Program-made: the position numbers and the translations under genes | Part shown: piece by piece, positions 7,476 through 13,421 of the stretch | Position numbering within the stretch: the first letter of the stretch is position 1 | Layout of the letters: each line of letters starts with the position of its first letter | Assembly: GCA_963926925.1 (NCBI GenBank) | Contig: CAWUZD010000003.1 | Coordinates: forward strand, 1 to 17,385 | From: Paralactobacillus_A sp963926925 | Lineage (GTDB): Bacteria; Bacillota; Bacilli; Lactobacillales; Lactobacillaceae | DNA: 17,385 bases | Reading direction: 5' to 3' | The notes under the pieces: model-generated | What the model was told of the DNA's origin: nothing | The model's database searches: none | What the model saw: only the letters and a program-made list of their open reading frames with translations

Positions 7476-7504
7476 AGTATACTCGTATTTATAAAATATT
7501 TCGA
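7476..7504 (-). promoter_or_regulatory. Candidate promoter of tdk-prfA-prmC-sua5
   Basis: TATACT (7476-7481) matches the -10 consensus at five of six positions, and TCGAAA (7499-7504) lies 17 bases upstream as a weak -35. It is the best pair in the tdk-murT gap on this strand and would give a leader of about 25 bases. Confidence 0.4.
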
Positions 7505-7558
7505 GACAAATTGAAAGACACAAAGTATGATATTTTTTAGGTAGATTAATCATTTATA

Positions 7559-7567
7559 TGCTATGAT
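7559..7567 (+). promoter_or_regulatory. Extended -10 promoter of murT
   Basis: TGCTATGAT is an extended -10 element (TG, one base, TATGAT) 29 bases upstream of the murT ATG. No good -35 stands 17 bases before it, which is acceptable for extended -10 promoters. Confidence 0.45.
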
Positions 7568-7596
7568 TAGCACGAGAAAAGAGGTTCAAATTAATT

Positions 7597-8952
7597 ATGT
7601 CAGTTAAAAGTTCATTAGCTACAGTAGTCGGAAAATCTTCCTACTGGTTTTTACATACATTTTTAAAAGGCGGCAGTTCCTTACCTGGTAAATTAGCTGT
7701 CAAAATTGATCCAAACGTTTTGCATGAACTAGGAAAAAACTATGATGTTATCTTAGTAACTGGTACTAATGGTAAAACATTAACCACTTCATTAATTGTC
7801 AAAATTATGAAGCAAACTGGTGCTGATGTTATTACTAATTCAACTGGTTCTAACATGGTGCAAGGTATTACCACCGCTTTCTTAGCTCACAAAGCTAAGC
7901 GGCATAGCGACCGTAAGATTGCTATCTTAGAAGTAGATGAAGCTAATGTTGGGCCAATTTGCCAATATATTACTCCAAAAGCTTTTGTATTAACTAATAT
8001 TTTCCGTGATCAAATGGACCGCTACGGTGAAATTTATGTTACTTACGAAAAAATTTTGGCTGGCATTAAATTAGCACCAAGTGCCACATTAATTATGAAT
8101 GGTGACGCACCAATTTTTGCTTCTAAAGAATTACCAAATCCTAAAATTTATTATGGTTTTAATGATCGTGATACAAATAATGATATTGTAGCAGCACCTA
8201 ATACAGATGGTGTTTTATGCCCACGTTGCAACCATATCCTTCATTATCACTTTATCGTTTATAGCAACTTGGGAGATTACTTCTGCCCTAACTGCGGTTT
8301 CCATCGTCCCGCATTAAACTTTGCAGTTACTAAATTAGGAGCATTAACACCAACATCATCACAATTTGAAATTGATGATTATCCATTCGAAATTAAAATT
8401 GGTGGTATGTATAACATTTACAACACATTGGCTGCATATGCAGTAGGACGTTTTATGCATATTGGTCCTAAGGCAATTAGCCAAGCTTGTGAATACGATG
8501 AAAAAGTCTTTGGTCGTCAAGAAGTAATTAAAATTGGTGATAAAGAAGTTACATTAATTTTAGTTAAGAACCCCGTTGGTTTGAACCAAGTTTTAGACAT
8601 GATTCAACTTGATAAAAACAAGTTCTCATTAGCATTCTTATTAAATGCTAAGTATGCTGATGGCATTGATACAAGTTGGATTTGGGATGGTAACTTTGAA
8701 CAATTAGTTGCCAGTGGTAAAGTTGACCATTATTTAGCTGGCGGTGAACGATATAAAGATTCTGCTTTCCGGCTTAAAATTGCCGGTGTTGCTGAAAAAG
8801 ATTTAACCGTTACTGAAGGCTTAGATAATGTTATTGATGAAATCAAGAAATTACCAAATAATCATGTTTATGTCCTTGCAACTTATACAGCTGTTCTTGA
8901 ATTGCGTAAATTACTAGCTGAAAAAGGTTACATCAAAGGCGGTATGAACTAA
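7597..8952 (+). CDS. murT: Lipid II isoglutaminyl synthase, Mur-ligase-like subunit MurT
   Basis: Subunit of the MurT/GatD complex that amidates the alpha-carboxyl of D-Glu in lipid II to D-isoglutamine in Gram-positive peptidoglycan. The 451-residue product has a Mur-ligase ATP-binding loop GTNGKT at 56-61, the LEVDEAN and TNIFRDQMDRYGE segments, a four-cysteine zinc ribbon inserted in the central domain (C208, C211, C230, C233), and a C-terminal domain (DUF1727) with DGIDTSWIWD at 355-364. Asp355 lies where the family aspartate that completes the GatD catalytic triad is expected. The ATG at 7597 follows AGAAAAGAGG, with a long 12-base spacing. The amidotransferase gene gatD, which normally adjoins murT, is absent on both sides. 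Confidence 0.95.
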   Translation: MSVKSSLATVVGKSSYWFLHTFLKGGSSLPGKLAVKIDPNVLHELGKNYDVILVTGTNGKTLTTSLIVKIMKQTGADVITNSTGSNMVQGITTAFLAHKAKRHSDRKIAILEVDEANVGPICQYITPKAFVLTNIFRDQMDRYGEIYVTYEKILAGIKLAPSATLIMNGDAPIFASKELPNPKIYYGFNDRDTNNDIVAAPNTDGVLCPRCNHILHYHFIVYSNLGDYFCPNCGFHRPALNFAVTKLGALTPTSSQFEIDDYPFEIKIGGMYNIYNTLAAYAVGRFMHIGPKAISQACEYDEKVFGRQEVIKIGDKEVTLILVKNPVGLNQVLDMIQLDKNKFSLAFLLNAKYADGIDTSWIWDGNFEQLVASGKVDHYLAGGERYKDSAFRLKIAGVAEKDLTVTEGLDNVIDEIKKLPNNHVYVLATYTAVLELRKLLAEKGYIKGGMN

Positions 8953-8974
8953 AAAATTTAATTTAATAGCAAAT

Positions 8975-9012
8975 AAAAAAACTTCTTCATGAAAACATGA
9001 AGAAGTTTTTTT
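8975..9012. terminator. Bidirectional terminator between murT and tRNA-Glu
   Basis: A perfect 17-base stem (AAAAAAACTTCTTCATG with CATGAAGAAGTTTTTTT) with an AAAA loop ends in T-runs on both strands. It follows the murT stop by 22 bases on the plus strand and the tRNA-Glu 3' end by two bases on the minus strand, so it serves both convergent units. Confidence 0.92.
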
Positions 9013-9014
9013 AA

Positions 9015-9086
9015 TCACCCGTACGGGAGTCGAACCCGCAATTCCGCCTTGAGAGGGCGACGTCTTAACCATTTGACCAACGGGCA
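9015..9086 (-). tRNA. tRNA-Glu (anticodon CUC)
   Basis: A 72-nucleotide tRNA gene, counted to the discriminator base A. It folds into the standard cloverleaf: acceptor TGCCCGT/ACGGGTG, D stem GTC/GAC, anticodon arm TCGCC-CTCTCAA-GGCGG, T arm GCGGG-TTCGACT-CCCGT. Anticodon CTC decodes GAG. The 3' end runs into TTAA, so CCA is not encoded and must be added after transcription. The end of the acceptor stem is U1-G72 rather than the G1-C72 expected for tRNA-Glu; further G-U pairs are G2-U71, U27-G43 and G49-U65. The D region is one base longer than in the tRNA-Gln of this window, as is usual for tRNA-Glu. It has its own promoter and terminator. Confidence 0.95.
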
Positions 9087-9104
9087 ATATTTTTACCATT
9101 AATC

Positions 9105-9132
9105 ATTCTACTAAAATTATCTTTAAAGTCAA
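9105..9132 (-). promoter_or_regulatory. Promoter of tRNA-Glu(CUC)
   Basis: TTGACT (9127-9132), a 16-base spacer and TAGAAT (9105-9110) match the vegetative consensus at five of six positions each. The predicted start lies about ten bases before the tRNA 5' end, as expected for a tRNA transcription unit. Confidence 0.7.
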
Positions 9133-9138
9133 GATGCC

Positions 9139-9330
9139 TTAATGATGCCATTGCCACCAATGATAAACGGCAACGCCAAATAAAATCATGCAATAAATTA
9201 CTAACAGAAAAATAATGATATTTAAAATTGCACTTTGAAACCATAAATTAGTAGTTACTAATAAAAAAGTAAAAATAATAAACTTAATTACTTTTTTAAA
9301 AGTATGTTTAAACATTAATTCAAATTTCAT
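9139..9330 (-). CDS. Small hypothetical membrane protein
   Basis: I do not recognise this 63-residue protein. It begins MKFELMFKHTFKKVIKF, a basic start, followed by two hydrophobic stretches (about 15-31 and 35-56) and a tail rich in Trp and His (YHWWQWHH). The likely topology is two membrane helices with a short turn. The frame is open further upstream, but that part overlaps ybjQ in another frame and looks non-coding. The ATG at 9330 comes one base after the ybjQ stop and lacks a clear Shine-Dalgarno, so translation would depend on coupling to ybjQ. No terminator separates it from the tRNA-Glu promoter. It may be a real small gene; I am only moderately sure. Confidence 0.5.
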   Translation of the reverse strand: MKFELMFKHTFKKVIKFIIFTFLLVTTNLWFQSAILNIIIFLLVIYCMILFGVAVYHWWQWHH

Positions 9331-9331
9331 T

Positions 9332-9664
9332 TTAATCAGTAAACTTAACTGCGGTACCATAAGCCACAACGCTTTGCATATCGCCATTGATTGAACTTGA
9401 ATCAAACCGCATCATTACAACTGCATCAGCACCAACATCAGCTGCTTCAGCACGTAACCATTTCAAGGCATTTTCACGTGCCTTATACAACATGTTAGTA
9501 TATGCCTTAATTTCACCACCAAAAATATTCTTAATGTTAGCACCCCAATTACTTACTAAGTTCTTAGATTGGGTAGTAACTCCAAACACTTCACCAATTA
9601 CTTCATATGGTCGTCCGGGAATATTTTCGGTTGTTGTAATTAAAATATCATTTCTATTACGCAT
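9332..9664 (-). CDS. YbjQ/UPF0145 family protein
   Basis: A cytoplasmic protein of 110 residues of the YbjQ family (UPF0145, DUF74), whose members form small ring-like oligomers. A role in heavy-metal binding has been suggested for the family but is not well established. Typical segments are ILITTTENIPGRPYEV near the start, GEVFGVTT at about 24-31, an amphipathic stretch with many Ala and Arg, and GADAVVMMRFDSSS in the C-terminal half. The frame extends to a GTG at 9673, but that lies in the Shine-Dalgarno AGGTGA; the ATG at 9664 is five bases behind it. It is followed at one base by the small membrane protein gene, with which it probably forms an operon. Confidence 0.88.
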   Translation of the reverse strand: MRNRNDILITTTENIPGRPYEVIGEVFGVTTQSKNLVSNWGANIKNIFGGEIKAYTNMLYKARENALKWLRAEAADVGADAVVMMRFDSSSINGDMQSVVAYGTAVKFTD

Positions 9665-9718
9665 GACGTTCACCTATAGTAATTATTTTATTATCATAAT
9701 TTAGCATATTACGATAAA

Positions 9719-9749
9719 AAAAGCATCTAGAATTATTCTAGATGCTTTT
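9719..9749. terminator. Terminator downstream of the dipeptidase gene
   Basis: A perfect 14-base stem (AAAAGCATCTAGAA with TTCTAGATGCTTTT) with a 3-base loop lies 14 bases after the dipeptidase stop codon, with A- and T-runs at its two ends. On the minus strand it is followed by T-runs and ends the dipeptidase transcript, isolating it from ybjQ. Confidence 0.88.
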
Positions 9750-9763
9750 AACATTGTTAAATA

Positions 9764-11194
9764 TTACAAATTCTTATCCATATTAAATGTTAATTTAGAT
9801 AATTGAATGCCCTTCATGACTAATTTATTAATTAAGGCTTTCGTCCGCTTTGTCATATCAGCAACCATTTCGTAATTCTTCTGAGTTAAGAATGCTGTTA
9901 ATTCTTCACCATGCTTATCAGCAGCTTCCTTATCAAATTGTGCTAATAATGTCCGCTGTTGTTGACGGCAATCCTTAAGATAATCGAGATCATCTTGAAT
10001 GAAATTGCTATAATGGCTTTCAACCAACATTGATAAATGCCGATACATCCAATATGCTGAGTTAGCATCAATATCCATTGTTAATGGTGTTGATGAATAA
10101 CTTGGGTCAGTATCGTTCGCATTTGTATAGAATGGCACATATGGTGTAAATGATGGAAAACCAATACACAAGTACATCAAGCCTTGCATTTCTTCAGGAA
10201 CATCATTTCGTAATTGCAAAACATGTGAGTTTTGGGTCCGATTTAAACCAATTGGCCGGTAACGAAGTTTGTCAGCTTCACTGCCATGACCAAGTGGATC
10301 AAATTGGGTTTCATTATAATGAGAACCTAAGTAAAATTCGATTTCATCAGGAGTAATCTTATGATCAGCATGCATGATAAATGGCATTTCACCACTTTCA
10401 GGATTATCTTCAGAACCTGGATTAAATAAATTGTGACCATACCAAACCCGTGGTGTATTGTAGTGCCGGTCTTTTTCATTAAAGGTACCAAAAATATGAC
10501 GTAAATTCCAACCATCTTTATCAGGATTTAAATGATGTTCATCAACAAATTCACGAATACCATCAGCCCATTGGAAATTATCGGTATCATTAAAGTCAAC
10601 TTCCTGAATAGCAACTTCATTGGCAACAACTGCATAAGCATCATCAGGAATTCGTTGTGCTAACCATAAATGACCAGTAACAATTTCCATATACCATGCT
10701 TCATTCTTATCAGCAAATAATACTGAATTACCTGCTGGAGAACCATACTTAGTAATCAACTTACCTAAGTATTGAACTGCCTGACGTGCTGAATCAATGA
10801 AAGGTAGTGTTGCATTAACAATACAATCTTCATCCAAACCATCTTTAACTAAAGGATCATATGCTAAAGTCCGTTCGTTACCATAAGTTGATTCAGTTGC
10901 GGACATTGCAACATTCTTTTCATTAATACCGCTTTCTTCGTAATAACCTTCTTTTTTATAATCAACATTAGGAACAGCATTATAACGATAACCATCAGCT
11001 GGCAATTCCATTTCAAAGCCATTTAACCATGATTTAAGCATTTGGCCTTTTTGATTATGCCAAGCAGGATGCATATAAAACCGTTGTGGTGTTAATGGTA
11101 AAAAAGTATCATCATTTCTAGCAATCATTACTGAACCATCAATACTTGCTTTTTTACCAACTAACATTGAAGTACAAGCACGTTCGATTTCCAT
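9764..11194 (-). CDS. C69 family dipeptidase (PepD type)
   Basis: Cytoplasmic cysteine dipeptidase of peptidase family C69 (Ntn-hydrolase fold), which splits a broad range of dipeptides in the last steps of peptide use in lactic acid bacteria. The 476-residue product begins MEIERACTSMLVGKKASIDG; Cys7 is the expected N-terminal nucleophile, exposed when the short leader is removed by self-processing. Other family segments are GSVMIARNDD, VAMSATESTYGNERTLAYDP and YGSPAGNSVLFADKNEAWYME. The frame extends 13 codons to 11233, but the ATG at 11194 follows GGAGGAG by five bases and gives the correct propeptide length. The gene stands alone between two terminators; its promoter is not clear. Lactobacilli often have several paralogues, so I give no exact symbol. 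Confidence 0.93.
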   Translation of the reverse strand: MEIERACTSMLVGKKASIDGSVMIARNDDTFLPLTPQRFYMHPAWHNQKGQMLKSWLNGFEMELPADGYRYNAVPNVDYKKEGYYEESGINEKNVAMSATESTYGNERTLAYDPLVKDGLDEDCIVNATLPFIDSARQAVQYLGKLITKYGSPAGNSVLFADKNEAWYMEIVTGHLWLAQRIPDDAYAVVANEVAIQEVDFNDTDNFQWADGIREFVDEHHLNPDKDGWNLRHIFGTFNEKDRHYNTPRVWYGHNLFNPGSEDNPESGEMPFIMHADHKITPDEIEFYLGSHYNETQFDPLGHGSEADKLRYRPIGLNRTQNSHVLQLRNDVPEEMQGLMYLCIGFPSFTPYVPFYTNANDTDPSYSSTPLTMDIDANSAYWMYRHLSMLVESHYSNFIQDDLDYLKDCRQQQRTLLAQFDKEAADKHGEELTAFLTQKNYEMVADMTKRTKALINKLVMKGIQLSKLTFNMDKNL

Positions 11195-11242
11195 AATAAC
11201 TCCTCCTTTTTTATATTCCCTATGATACATCAAAATTAATAA

Positions 11243-11261
11243 AGATGCTTAAATAGCATCT
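11243..11261 (-). other. Small stem-loop in the dipeptidase leader
   Basis: AGATGC, a 7-base loop and GCATCT form a 6-base stem just behind the tRNA-Gln terminator, followed on the minus strand by TTATTAATTTTG. It could be a weak second terminator for tRNA-Gln or part of the dipeptidase mRNA leader. Its arms resemble those of the terminator at the other end of the dipeptidase gene (AGCATCT / AGATGCT). Confidence 0.3.
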
Positions 11262-11268
11262 ACAAAAA

Positions 11269-11294
11269 AAGGACTTATCCTCAGATAAGTCCTT
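11269..11294 (-). terminator. Terminator of tRNA-Gln
   Basis: An 11-base stem (AAGGACTTATC with GATAAGTCCTT) and a 4-base loop lie 13 bases after the tRNA-Gln 3' end and are followed by seven T on the minus strand. It may also end pgi-guaD transcripts, because no terminator lies between those genes and the tRNA. Confidence 0.88.
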
Positions 11295-11307
11295 ACTGTA
11301 TTATTAA

Positions 11308-11379
11308 TTGGGTAACTTGGGATCGAACCAAGAAATTATGGATTCAGAGTCCACTGCGTTACCATTTCGCTATTACCCA
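11308..11379 (-). tRNA. tRNA-Gln (anticodon CUG)
   Basis: A 72-nucleotide tRNA gene, including the discriminator A, with a full cloverleaf: acceptor TGGGTAA/TTACCCA (seven perfect pairs), D stem GCG/CGC, anticodon arm GTGGA-CTCTGAA-TCCAT, variable AATTT, T arm CTTGG-TTCGATC-CCAAG. Anticodon CTG decodes CAG. U1-A72 is the pair known to mark bacterial tRNA-Gln for GatCAB, consistent with Gln-tRNA being made by amidation of Glu-tRNA in Firmicutes. CCA is not encoded (the gene ends A followed by TTAAT). The gene has a consensus promoter and its own terminator. Confidence 0.95.
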
Positions 11380-11395
11380 ATAATGTTACAGTATT

Positions 11396-11424
11396 ATATT
11401 ATCGACAAAATCAATGTTTGTCAA
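11396..11424 (-). promoter_or_regulatory. Promoter of tRNA-Gln(CUG)
   Basis: A perfect -35 TTGACA (11419-11424) is followed after 17 bases by TAATAT (11396-11401); a perfect TATAAT overlaps three bases further on, at 20 bases. Either gives a start within about 15 bases of the tRNA 5' end. It lies just after the deaminase stop codon. Confidence 0.65.
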
Positions 11425-11433
11425 TATCAACAA

Positions 11434-11907
11434 TTAGTAGATTGTTTTATCATGATCACTACTAAATTGTTCAAAACCCTTAATAGTCAAATCACGATCA
11501 TGTTGTGATAAATCCAATACTTGTGGGTTTTTCATTCCTTCTTGGATAAATTTATAAATAAAATCATCCCGGAAGCCAATGTCAGCTGCATCTTTAGGGG
11601 TATTACCATAGTAAACAGTTTTAATATTAGCCCAGATAATAGCACCTAAGCACATTGGACATGGATAAGCATTTGTATATAATTCACAACCGCTTAAATC
11701 ATAAGTATGCAAAGCTTGGCAAGCTTTTCTAATTGTCGTAACTTCACCATGAGCAGTAGGATCATTATCAACTAATACCCGGTTATGGCCACTCGCAATT
11801 ACTTCGCCATCTTTAACAATAACTGATCCAAATGGACCACCTTCATGCGTTTTTAAATTACTAGCTGCTTCTTCAGCGGCTAATTTCATAAATTTTTCAT
11901 CATACAT
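11434..11907 (-). CDS. Cytidine/deoxycytidylate-deaminase-fold nucleobase deaminase, probably guanine deaminase
   Basis: A cytoplasmic zinc deaminase of 157 residues. The zinc ligands are His53 in PTAHGEV and Cys83/Cys86 in PCPMCLGAI, with Glu55 as the proton shuttle. Overall order and length, including NDPTAH, EVTTIRKA, DIGFRDDFIYKFI and a C-terminal segment ending in Tyr, resemble B. subtilis GuaD (guanine to xanthine) more than the tRNA deaminase TadA. A glycine replaces the usual alanine between His and Glu, which the motif tolerates. The ATG at 11907 follows GAGGTG by seven bases. It lies 19 bases behind pgi and is probably co-transcribed with it. Substrate is inferred from similarity only. 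Confidence 0.85.
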   Translation of the reverse strand: MYDEKFMKLAAEEAASNLKTHEGGPFGSVIVKDGEVIASGHNRVLVDNDPTAHGEVTTIRKACQALHTYDLSGCELYTNAYPCPMCLGAIIWANIKTVYYGNTPKDAADIGFRDDFIYKFIQEGMKNPQVLDLSQHDRDLTIKGFEQFSSDHDKTIY

Positions 11908-11926
11908 TATCTTTCACCTCATTTGT

Positions 11927-13228
11927 TTAGGGACGTCCTAATAATTTAAACATATTATGCTTATATGCTTCAACACCTGGTTGGTTAAAGGGATTAATAC
12001 CATTAACATAACCGGAGATAGCAATTGCAATTTCAAAAAAGTAAATTAAATAGCCTAATGAATAAGCACTAAGTTCAGGAACATCAATACTCATTACGGG
12101 AACACCACCAGCCACATGGGCAGCAATTACACCTTGGTAAGCCTTATGGTTAATTTCATTCATTGAATCACCCGTTAAGTAATTCAAACCATCAAGATTT
12201 TTAGCATCATTGCAAACCACTTCATCATATGGTGGTTTAATCACATTTAGTACTGTTTCCATTAGAATACGACGACCATCTTGAATATATTGACCTAATG
12301 AATGCAAATCAGTAGTAAAGCTAGCTGAAGCTGGATAAATCCCCTTACCATCCTTACCTTCTGATTCACCGGTTAATTGTTTCCACCACTCACTAAAGTA
12401 AGTTAAATTAGGTTCATAACTTTCTAATAATTCAATTGCATAGCCTTTACGATATAACACGTTACGAATTGCTGCATAACGATAAGCCTCATTCTGAGTA
12501 AGATCATCACTACTAAAATCTTGATGTGCATCAGCAGCACCTTGTAAAATTTGATCAAGATCACCGCCAGCGACTGCTATTGGCAACAAACCAACTGCCG
12601 TTAATACTGAAAAACGGCCGCCAATATCATCAGGAATAACAAAAGTTTGATAACCAGCAGTTTCAGCTTCTTTTTTTAGTGCGCCATGTTGGCGATCAGT
12701 AGTTACAAAAAGATGATGTTTAACTTCAGCTGGTGAATATTTCGCAAATAATTTATTTCTAAGCACACGAAACGCCAAAGAAGGTTCTAATGTCGTTCCT
12801 GATTTAGAAATAATATTAATTGAAAAATCATGATCACCAATAATTTTTAACAAATCATGTAAGTAAGTACCACTTAATGAATTACCAGCATATAATACTT
12901 GCGGAGTTTGCCGTTCAGGATCATCATTATAAAAGCTACCATTTAAATATGAAATAGCCATCCGTTGACCTAAATATGAACCACCAATTCCAATTGAAAT
13001 AAAAATTTCTGAATTGCTCTGAATTAGTCTAGCAGCTTGTTTAATACGCTGTAATTCGTCTTTATCATAATTAATTGGCAAATTTAAAAAGCCACGAAAA
13101 TTATTACCAGCACCACTACCTTCACGTAACATCTGGTTAGCAGTTGTGATTAGTGGTTGCATTTGTTCTAATTCATGCTGATGCATAAAATCAGCAACAT
13201 ATTTATCATTTAACGTGATATAAGCCAT
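11927..13228 (-). CDS. pgi: Glucose-6-phosphate isomerase
   Basis: Interconverts glucose 6-phosphate and fructose 6-phosphate in glycolysis. The product has 433 residues, slightly shorter than the roughly 450 common in bacilli and lactobacilli, but both SIS domains are complete. Visible motifs are the phosphate-binding SKSGTTLE (141-148), PGI signature GGRFSVLTAVG (203-213), the catalytic glutamate region LTGESEGKDGKG (285-296), His309 in TDLHSLGQ, and the C-terminal GINPFNQPGVEAYK with Lys423. The ATG at 13228 follows AAGGAG by six bases. It heads a two-gene operon with the deaminase and diverges from the LtaS-type gene. Presence of pgi fits either glycolysis or supply of fructose 6-phosphate for cell-wall sugars. 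Confidence 0.97.
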   Translation of the reverse strand: MAYITLNDKYVADFMHQHELEQMQPLITTANQMLREGSGAGNNFRGFLNLPINYDKDELQRIKQAARLIQSNSEIFISIGIGGSYLGQRMAISYLNGSFYNDDPERQTPQVLYAGNSLSGTYLHDLLKIIGDHDFSINIISKSGTTLEPSLAFRVLRNKLFAKYSPAEVKHHLFVTTDRQHGALKKEAETAGYQTFVIPDDIGGRFSVLTAVGLLPIAVAGGDLDQILQGAADAHQDFSSDDLTQNEAYRYAAIRNVLYRKGYAIELLESYEPNLTYFSEWWKQLTGESEGKDGKGIYPASASFTTDLHSLGQYIQDGRRILMETVLNVIKPPYDEVVCNDAKNLDGLNYLTGDSMNEINHKAYQGVIAAHVAGGVPVMSIDVPELSAYSLGYLIYFFEIAIAISGYVNGINPFNQPGVEAYKHNMFKLLGRP

Positions 13229-13298
13229 ATTTTTCTCCTTATTGTTAGCTTATACTATATTGTTACTTTATCTGTTTTATTTTCTTTACGCAAGAACA

Positions 13299-13326
13299 AT
13301 AATATATAAGAAATTATTAATGTTAA
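13299..13326 (-). promoter_or_regulatory. Promoter of pgi
   Basis: TTAACA (13321-13326), a 16-base spacer and TATTAT (13299-13304) match the consensus at five of six positions each. The start would lie about 64 bases upstream of the pgi ATG. It is back to back with the promoter of the LtaS-type gene. Confidence 0.5.
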
Positions 13327-13342
13327 GTTTAGGTTCAATCTT

Positions 13343-13368
13343 TGTAAATTAGGTTTACATAGTAAACA
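13343..13368. promoter_or_regulatory. Palindromic candidate operator between pgi and the LtaS-type gene
   Basis: Two overlapping inverted repeats share one arm: TGTAAA, 5 bases, TTTACA (13343-13359) and GTTTAC, 3 bases, GTAAAC (13353-13367). TTAGGTT also occurs twice, 20 bases apart (13329 and 13349). The TTTACA arm is the -35 box of the plus-strand promoter, so a bound protein would cover it. The binding protein is unknown. Confidence 0.35.
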
Positions 13369-13383
13369 AATACCGAGTAAAAT
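13354..13383 (+). promoter_or_regulatory. Promoter of the LtaS-type gene
   Basis: TTTACA (13354-13359), an 18-base spacer and TAAAAT (13378-13383) match the vegetative consensus at five of six positions each, about 38 bases upstream of the start codon. Confidence 0.55.
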
Positions 13384-13421
13384 AATTTTATTCCAATACG
13401 TCGAAAGAAGGTTCAGCATTT

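Noticed and set aside
7451..7596. Possible gatD or small gene between tdk and murT
   Set aside because: The 146-base gap is too short for gatD and contains only promoter-like sequence.
8914..9099. Minus-strand 61-residue open frame across tRNA-Glu
   Set aside because: It reads through the tRNA gene and the terminator; the RNA gene explains the sequence.
9331..9405. Longer start for the small membrane protein (88 residues)
   Set aside because: The extra part overlaps ybjQ in another frame and looks like a shadow; the ATG just behind the ybjQ stop is preferred.
9387..9704. Plus-strand 105-residue open frame opposite ybjQ
   Set aside because: Antisense to a recognised conserved family, with no promoter or ribosome binding site.
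10150..10515. Open frames within the dipeptidase gene on both strands
   Set aside because: They are shadows of the dipeptidase coding sequence, with no start signals of their own.
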